A stretch of DNA of 64,000 bases, taken from positions 15,269-79,268 of the forward strand of contig JBOHRW010000137.1 of the NCBI GenBank assembly GCA_050732935.1. The letters run 5' to 3'. The stretch's first letter is position 1; every line of letters begins with the position of its first letter. A program made the position numbers and the translations under genes. The notes beneath the pieces were generated by a model. It did not search any database, had not been told where the DNA came from, and saw nothing but the letters and a program-made list of their open reading frames with translations. Source of the stretch: DASRVA01 sp050732935 (lineage in GTDB: Bacteria; Gemmatimonadota; Gemmatimonadetes; JACCXV01; JAHWKZ01). This document shows positions 59,458 to 64,000 of the stretch, in pieces.

Positions 59458-60768
59458 TCAGCCGCGGTCTCGCCATCTCCCGGCGACGCACGTCTGGGCG
59501 ACGGCGGCGTTCCCACCGCCGAAGATCCACGCCGCGAGGAGCGTGTCGGCATCGGTGTCGGCGAGCCCGGGGGCTTCGAGGTCGAGGGTGGTGAAGTCGG
59601 CCCAGCGGCCGGGGGCGAGCTCGCCGACCTCGATGCCGAGCGAGCGGGCGCCGCCCCGGGTGGCGATCGAGAGGAGCGGGCGCGCCGCGTCGCCGTCCTC
59701 GTCGGTGATCCGGCCGCGCGTCTCGCCTCTCGAGCGCTGGCCGTACTCCAGCCAGCGCATCTCCTCGACCATCGAGATCCGGGCGTTGGAGTCGGTACCG
59801 AGGCAGAGCTGACCGCCCGGCCCGGAAGATCCCAGAAGGGGCTGCAGGCCAGGGATTCCGTCTCCCAGATTCGCCTCGGTCAGGGGGCACACACAGACGT
59901 TCCCACCAGAGCCGACGAAGCGCTCCAGCTCGGCCGGCCCGGTGTGCGTGCAGTGGACCGCCGTGAACCGCTCGTCGATCCCGATCTCCTCGTTGAGGAG
60001 CGCCATCGGGGTCTTCCCGTAGCGGGCCACGCACGCCTCGATCTCCTGGCGCTGCTCCTCCACGTGCATGTGGAAGACGAGCCCGCGCCGCGAGGCCTCA
60101 TCGTGCAGCTGTACGATATCCGGAAGCGGGACGGCGCGAACGCTGTGAGCGGCGATCCCGAGGGTTTGCGTCGACGGATCGAGCTCCTGCGCCAGCTGGT
60201 CCACGCTCTCCCAGAAGCCTTCGTCGGAGAGGGTCGCGAAGCGCCGCTGCGTGTTTTCCAGGGGCCGGTCGATCTCACCCCTCCGGTAGCAGGTCGAGAG
60301 GAGGGCGATCCGGATCCCGGCCTCGGCCGCCGCGTTGAGGACCAGCCGGTCGAAGGCGTGGTCCTCGCCGTCGGCTCCGTGGTGCAGGTAGTGGAACTCG
60401 CCGACCGCGGTGATCCCGGCATCCAACATTTCCCGGAAAGCCGTGGCACAGGTTCTGCGGAAGCGCTCCGCGTCGAGCGACTCGACCAGCCCGTACATCG
60501 CCTCGCGCCAGGTCCAGAAGCTTCCGACGCCTTCGGGGAATCGCTCACCACGACCCCGGAGGCCGCGCTGGAAGGCGTGCGAGTGGGCGCTGACGAGGCC
60601 GGGAAGGAGAGCGCGGTGTCCGAGTTGCCGATCGGTGGGTCGGCCCAGCCGGCCGACCGCTTCGATCCGCCCCGTGGAGTCGATCGCTACCTGGATCCCG
60701 GGCTCGAAGGTCTCGCCCGTCCAGGTAAGGTCGGCTTCGACGACCTCGGTCCGTCTTTCGGTCGTCAG
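59458..60768 (-). CDS. hutF: Formimidoylglutamate deiminase
   Basis: Amidohydrolase converting N-formimidoyl-glutamate to N-formyl-glutamate in histidine degradation. Zinc ligands are seen as AHSHAF (residues 61-66), HMHVEEQ, HCTHTGP and the Asp of GTDSNARISMVEEMRWLEYG. The first ATG (60498) would drop the HxH motif. The in-frame region upstream is open to a CTG at 60768, formed in cTGA over the preceding gene's stop, giving TTERRTEVVEADLTW and 436 residues. No other hut genes are in the window. Confidence 0.9.
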   Translation of the reverse strand: MTTERRTEVVEADLTWTGETFEPGIQVAIDSTGRIEAVGRLGRPTDRQLGHRALLPGLVSAHSHAFQRGLRGRGERFPEGVGSFWTWREAMYGLVESLDAERFRRTCATAFREMLDAGITAVGEFHYLHHGADGEDHAFDRLVLNAAAEAGIRIALLSTCYRRGEIDRPLENTQRRFATLSDEGFWESVDQLAQELDPSTQTLGIAAHSVRAVPLPDIVQLHDEASRRGLVFHMHVEEQRQEIEACVARYGKTPMALLNEEIGIDERFTAVHCTHTGPAELERFVGSGGNVCVCPLTEANLGDGIPGLQPLLGSSGPGGQLCLGTDSNARISMVEEMRWLEYGQRSRGETRGRITDEDGDAARPLLSIATRGGARSLGIEVGELAPGRWADFTTLDLEAPGLADTDADTLLAAWIFGGGNAAVAQTCVAGRWRDRG

Positions 60769-61088
60769 ATCGTGGAGCGGCGGAGCCGGCCCTTGAGCCG
60801 GTGGATCCGGCGGCGGACCCGCTTCAGCTCTTCGGCATCCCGGGTCTCCAGCGCCGTGTCACGCCGCACCTTGAGCTCCCGGATCTCGGACTTGAGCTTC
60901 GACTTGTCGACACCCACGACCTCATGGTGGACGTGGGCCTCGATCCCCAGCACCTGGCAGAGGAGGGGAAGGATCTCCTCCTTGTGCATCTGGGTGTGCC
61001 CCTGCAGGCGCTCGTCTTCGATTCCGGCCGCGATCTCGCGCAGCTCGGCGACCGTCTTCTTGTGGATCTCTTCGTAAGTGTAGGGCAT
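60765..61088 (-). CDS. Small charged protein with Rho-N/SAP-like helix pattern
   Basis: 107 residues: KTVAELREIAAGIEDERLQGH resembles the N-terminal helix-extended-loop-helix of Rho or SAP domains, followed by MHKEEILPLLCQVLGIEAHVHH and a Lys/Arg-rich helical tail (KSEIRELKVRRDTALETRDAE and RRRIHRLKGRLRRS). A nucleic-acid-binding role is a guess from composition. ATG 61088 with gagggag upstream is chosen over ATG 61154, which would add unconserved residues. The stop overlaps the hutF CTG. Confidence 0.72.
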   Translation of the reverse strand: MPYTYEEIHKKTVAELREIAAGIEDERLQGHTQMHKEEILPLLCQVLGIEAHVHHEVVGVDKSKLKSEIRELKVRRDTALETRDAEELKRVRRRIHRLKGRLRRSTI

Positions 61089-61292
61089 GCCGGACGGCTC
61101 CCTCGTCTCGAGTAGCGGGTTCCGATCGGGAGTTCCGAATATAGGGTGACTCATGTCGACGGGAAGGGATCACCTCTGTGGGCTACCCGCCAGGGTGATT
61201 CAAGCCTGGACACGCGGAACTCTCTCACTCGTCCTGATGTATATTAGATGTCCAGCCGGCACTGATTTTCCGCGCCCTCGGGGAGGTTACAG

Positions 61293-62054
61293 ATGCGCTC
61301 CTCCACCATGCTCCGCGGCGTTCTGCTGAGCGTGGCACTGCCGTTGCTGGCGGTGACGCCAGCCGGTGCACAGGCCGGCTTCCTGTTCGATCCTCCGACC
61401 CTGACGCTCAGCGGTCGGGGCGGGTACAATCGGGCTGCCGCCGGCAGCGACGTGTACGACTTCTTCATCCGGCAACTCACGCTGGAGCGCGGTGACTTCT
61501 CGGGCGCGGTATTCATGGGCGAGCTGGCCGTGACGGTCACCCCCCGCCTGGACGTGGTCGCGGGTGTCGGGCATGCGTCCAGGGCGGCGCCCTCCGAGTC
61601 GCGGACGCACGTGGGCACGGATGGCCTGCCGATCGCGCAGACGACGACCTTGCGACGGACGCCGGTGACCGCCTCCCTCAAGGTCTATCCGCTGCCGCGT
61701 GGCCGGAGGATCGGCAGCCATGCGTGGGTCCCTGCGCGGCTGACGCCGTTCGTCGGCGTCGGTGGCGGCGGACTCCATTACGACCTGGAGCAGAGCGGCG
61801 AGTTCGTCGACACCGCGAGGTGTGACGCGGATGGTGTCTGCGAGATCTTTCAGAGCACGTTGACATCCGACGGCTGGACCGGGACGTTGCACGTGATGGG
61901 CGGCGTGGACTACTGGCTGACGACGCGCCTCGGCCTGTCCGGCGAAGCCCGCTACCTGTGGGCGTCGGCCCCGCTCAGCGCGAGCTTCGTCGGCTTCGAG
62001 GACATCGACCTGAGCGGTCTTCAGGGCACGGTCGGTCTGTCCGTTCGCTTGTAA
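61293..62054 (+). CDS. Outer-membrane beta-barrel protein, small
   Basis: 253 residues with a signal peptide ending AGAQA and alternating strands suited to an eight-strand OmpW/OmpA-like barrel (LAVTVTPRLDVVAGVGHA, RLTPFVGVGGGGLHYDL, LGLSGEARYLWA), ending in VGLSVRL. Two Cys (CDADGVC) may form a disulfide in an external loop. Upstream are GGAACT (61216) and TATATT (61240-61245), a possible promoter. Function is unknown. The next gene follows by 14 bp. Confidence 0.82.
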   Translation: MRSSTMLRGVLLSVALPLLAVTPAGAQAGFLFDPPTLTLSGRGGYNRAAAGSDVYDFFIRQLTLERGDFSGAVFMGELAVTVTPRLDVVAGVGHASRAAPSESRTHVGTDGLPIAQTTTLRRTPVTASLKVYPLPRGRRIGSHAWVPARLTPFVGVGGGGLHYDLEQSGEFVDTARCDADGVCEIFQSTLTSDGWTGTLHVMGGVDYWLTTRLGLSGEARYLWASAPLSASFVGFEDIDLSGLQGTVGLSVRL

Positions 62055-62068
62055 CCAGGAGATCGAAG

Positions 62069-63244
62069 ATGCGGATCCATTTCAACATCCTTGCTTTCAC
62101 GCTTCTCGTGACGCCCGTGACGGTTCGAGCCGCACCCATGCGAGCGGTCGATGCCGATCCTCGCTGGCAGGCGTTCCTCGGCTGCTGGGCGCCTGTCACG
62201 GAGGACGGTGTACAGGGCATTCAGGAGCATATCCTCTGCTTCCACGAGGACGAGAGCGGGGCGGTCGCGGTCGTCACCGTGGTTGACGATCAGGTTCGCG
62301 GTGAGGAGATCATCCGGGCCGACGGCACGGCACACCCGCTCCAGAGGGAGGCATGCACCGGCACCGGAACGGCGACGTGGTCGGCAGATGGTGCACGTGT
62401 CTACCTGCGCTCGACCCTGCGTTGCGGGGAGGACGATGTCGGCCGTGAATCGGCCGGGGTCCTCGCGCTGGCGGCTGATCGAACGCTCATCGACCTGCGG
62501 GCGGTCGGCGCCGATGATCAGTATGGCGTGCGCGCGCTCCAGTACCGCCGGCTGACAACTGCCGAATACCCTGCTTCCATGCGCGATCTGGCCGGCGACG
62601 CGGACGAGGCCGTCCGGCGTTATGCGACGGCACCGCTTTCGCTCGACGACATCATCGAGGCCGACGGCCTGCTGCCGTCCGCAGCCGTCGAAGCGATGCT
62701 GGTCGAGCTGCCGACCCGCATCCAGGTGGATGCGGAGGCGCTCCTCGCGCTCGCCAAGGCCGGTGTCGACGAAGAGGTGATCGACGGCGTGGTCGCGCGG
62801 GCGTATCCCGAGCAATTCGCCATGGCGACGGCGCCGCTCACGGACGATATGGTGTATACGGGTGGCGGAGGGATGACAGGTCCCTATTACGATCCGTGGA
62901 TGGGCTACGGTGGCTACGGCTACAACCGGTACTACGGCTACTCGCCCTTCGGCTACCCCTACGGCTGGGGGTTCGGCGGGGGCACGATCATCATCGTCGA
63001 TCGTGACGAAGGCGACGCCTCGATCGGCAACACCGGTACCGCCGTCAAGGGACACGGCTATACCCGAGCCGACGACAACCCGAGCTCCGGCGGCACGAAG
63101 GCCCAGCCGCGAAGGGAATCGTCGCGGTCCAGCGTCGATCGCTTGAGCGGCGACCGCTCGACCGACCGATCTTCACCTTCGAGAAGCGGCGAGTCCGGCT
63201 CGACCCGCAAAGCCCAGCCCAAACAGCCCTCCGGCGACAGCTGA
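62069..63244 (+). CDS. Exported protein with Gly/Tyr-rich region
   Basis: 391 residues: signal peptide (about 1-22, ending VRA), an N-terminal domain of about 150 residues with Cys pairs (GCWAPV, HILCFHED, ACTGTG, LRCGEDD), and a helical segment (about 205-255). Then comes a Gly/Tyr/Pro-rich stretch (WMGYGGYGYNRYYGYSPFGY), a short hydrophobic strand (GGGTIIIVDRDEG), and a Ser/Arg-rich basic tail. No enzyme motif is seen. ATG 62069 with aggag upstream. It may be an envelope or surface protein co-expressed with the barrel. Confidence 0.72.
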   Translation: MRIHFNILAFTLLVTPVTVRAAPMRAVDADPRWQAFLGCWAPVTEDGVQGIQEHILCFHEDESGAVAVVTVVDDQVRGEEIIRADGTAHPLQREACTGTGTATWSADGARVYLRSTLRCGEDDVGRESAGVLALAADRTLIDLRAVGADDQYGVRALQYRRLTTAEYPASMRDLAGDADEAVRRYATAPLSLDDIIEADGLLPSAAVEAMLVELPTRIQVDAEALLALAKAGVDEEVIDGVVARAYPEQFAMATAPLTDDMVYTGGGGMTGPYYDPWMGYGGYGYNRYYGYSPFGYPYGWGFGGGTIIIVDRDEGDASIGNTGTAVKGHGYTRADDNPSSGGTKAQPRRESSRSSVDRLSGDRSTDRSSPSRSGESGSTRKAQPKQPSGDS

Positions 63245-63333
63245 GCGAAGATTCGGGCTCCGGATTCGCGAGTGGAGTCGTGGGGAGGCGTCTATCGAGA
63301 TGGAGTTAGGCGAATGCCGGGGTCTGACGTGAA

Positions 63334-63858
63334 ATGCCCCTGAAGGCGTTCGGCCGTGTCTCGATGATGGTGGCCCTGGCGTTCGTGGGCGGACTCCTGG
63401 GACCCAGGTCGCTCAACGCTCAGGCCCGGCACGAGATCCAACCCGGCACCTCTGTCCGGCTGACCGTCCCGGAAACGACCCGTTCCGGCCTGGGTCGGAT
63501 CGAAGGCCGGCTGGTGCGACTCGACGCGGACAGCGTGGTCATTGCGGATGAGAAGCAGGCCCACGCCGTTGCCCTGGTTCAGGTTCTCAGGATCGAGATC
63601 CGCACGAGGCGGGGACGTGGCTGGGGCGCGCTCCGCGGCCTCGGCTGGGGAGCTTCAATCGGGGCGATTGCGGGTGCTCTTATCGGGGGTACCAATCCGG
63701 ATGACGATCCAGGCGGCTCCGCACGATTTCGCGCGGTCTTTTTGGGAGCCTTTGGAGGTGGGATCGGTGCAGCGATCGGTGCCGCCTGGCCCGGCGAGCG
63801 CTGGGTCGAACTGCCGGTTTCGGATCCGGGGTGGAGCGGGGACGAGAGCAAACCGTAG
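63334..63858 (+). CDS. Exported protein with glycine-zipper segment
   Basis: 174 residues: signal peptide ending LNAQA, a small beta domain resembling an SH3-like fold (GTSVRLTVPETTRSGLGRIE and GRLVRLDADSVVIADEK), and a Gly-rich hydrophobic stretch (GWGASIGAIAGALIGG, FLGAFGGGIGAAIGAA). The latter is typical of glycine-zipper membrane-inserting segments. The C-terminus is soluble. The function is unknown; the zipper suggests association with the inner or outer membrane. Confidence 0.7.
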   Translation: MPLKAFGRVSMMVALAFVGGLLGPRSLNAQARHEIQPGTSVRLTVPETTRSGLGRIEGRLVRLDADSVVIADEKQAHAVALVQVLRIEIRTRRGRGWGALRGLGWGASIGAIAGALIGGTNPDDDPGGSARFRAVFLGAFGGGIGAAIGAAWPGERWVELPVSDPGWSGDESKP

Positions 63859-63915
63859 CCGGTGTGGGAGAGGCCGCTCCAGAGCCCCCAGGCGAGTTAT
63901 CGGTCGCCGCGAGCG

Positions 63916-63944
63916 TTGCTCGGGATGAATCCGAGGCGTAGGTT
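63916..63944 (+). promoter_or_regulatory. Promoter of tRNA-Pro
   Basis: TTGCTC (63916-63921), 17-bp spacer, TAGGTT (63939-63944), ending 17 bp before the tRNA 5' end, the same geometry as the tRNA-Gly(CCC) promoter. Confidence 0.5.
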
Positions 63945-63961
63945 TTCGTGCATCGTAGGGT

Positions 63962-64000
63962 CGGGGCGTGGCGCAGCCCGGTAGCGCACCTGAATGGGGT
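63962..64000 (+). tRNA. tRNA-Pro (anticodon GGG), cut by window end
   Basis: The first 39 nt of a + strand tRNA: acceptor CGGGGCG, D arm GCGCAGCCCGGTAGCGC, and anticodon stem CCTGA followed by ATGGGGT, giving anticodon GGG. The remaining half is beyond base 64000. Confidence 0.9.

Overview
The window is GC-rich bacterial chromosome with no phage, plasmid, IS or CRISPR content. It reads as a housekeeping backbone with a few unusual insets. About 60 protein genes and five tRNA genes (one cut by the right edge) fill it. Most genes are on the + strand in tight strings, and more than a dozen junctions are 4-bp NTGA stop/start overlaps. An outer membrane is indicated by a D15/BamA-type barrel, a second small barrel, a SPOR lipoprotein and a Tat-exported oxidase. 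A FlgD/sorting-domain-like module of the FPNPF type, a FxLYD-TPR protein and SelB suit the FCB group or its relatives (Gemmatimonadota- or Eisenbacteria-like, often uncultivated). That placement is inference from domain style, not from a marker tree.

Layout. 1-12.8 kb: folD (5' truncated), xseA, xseB, a short-chain prenyl diphosphate synthase, a RecQ-type helicase, dxs, nadK, recN, a CDP-alcohol phosphotransferase and lon. 12.8-15.2 kb: tRNA-Leu and a lone membrane sugar-phosphate transferase with an unexplained C-terminal domain. 15.3-19.9 kb: a metal-homeostasis block of two CDF exporters, then a TTGACA promoter overlapped by a near-perfect DtxR/IdeR-like box, a Tat-exported two-domain multicopper oxidase and a ZIP transporter with an extra extracytoplasmic domain. 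20-22.7 kb: an SDR, tRNA-Cys and tRNA-Gly, a strong terminator, a lytic transglycosylase and an exported protein. 22.7-33.4 kb: aspS, phoH, pgpH-like HD hydrolase, ybeY, mgtE, recO, selB, a SPOR lipoprotein and the FlgD-like protein. 33.4-36.2 kb (minus strand): a 4'-phosphopantetheinyl transferase, an outer-membrane barrel, a PTS EIIA and a zinc-ribbon protein.

36.3-49.7 kb: larB, a DUF1232 protein, yicC, gmk, rpoZ, coaBC, a family-4 uracil-DNA glycosylase, dnaB interrupted by a 238-residue intein, radA, a PIN/TRAM protein, ispD, ispF, a threonine synthase-like gene and larC. 49.7-64 kb: a TPR protein, tRNA-Gly, a VOC dioxygenase, an AI-2E-family permease, der, plsY, gpsA, a MerR regulator, an NHL propeller, an MFS transporter, hutF and a small protein on the minus strand, three exported proteins, and a tRNA-Pro cut by the window end.

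Functional threads. Isoprenoid supply (dxs, ispD, ispF, prenyl synthase), DNA repair and replication (xseAB, recQ, recN, recO, radA, udg, dnaB), membrane lipid synthesis (pgsA-like, plsY, gpsA), c-di-AMP turnover (pgpH-like), and two thirds of the larBCE nickel-pincer cofactor pathway, with LarB and LarC far apart. The points most worth a second look are the MCO-ZIP metal module with its operator, the shrunken DnaB intein, and three genes whose conserved N-termini require CTG starts, two of them formed inside the upstream stop codon. Others are the recurrent TAGACT-type -10 elements close to start codons, the C-terminal domain of the sugar transferase and the C-terminal domain of the second CDF.
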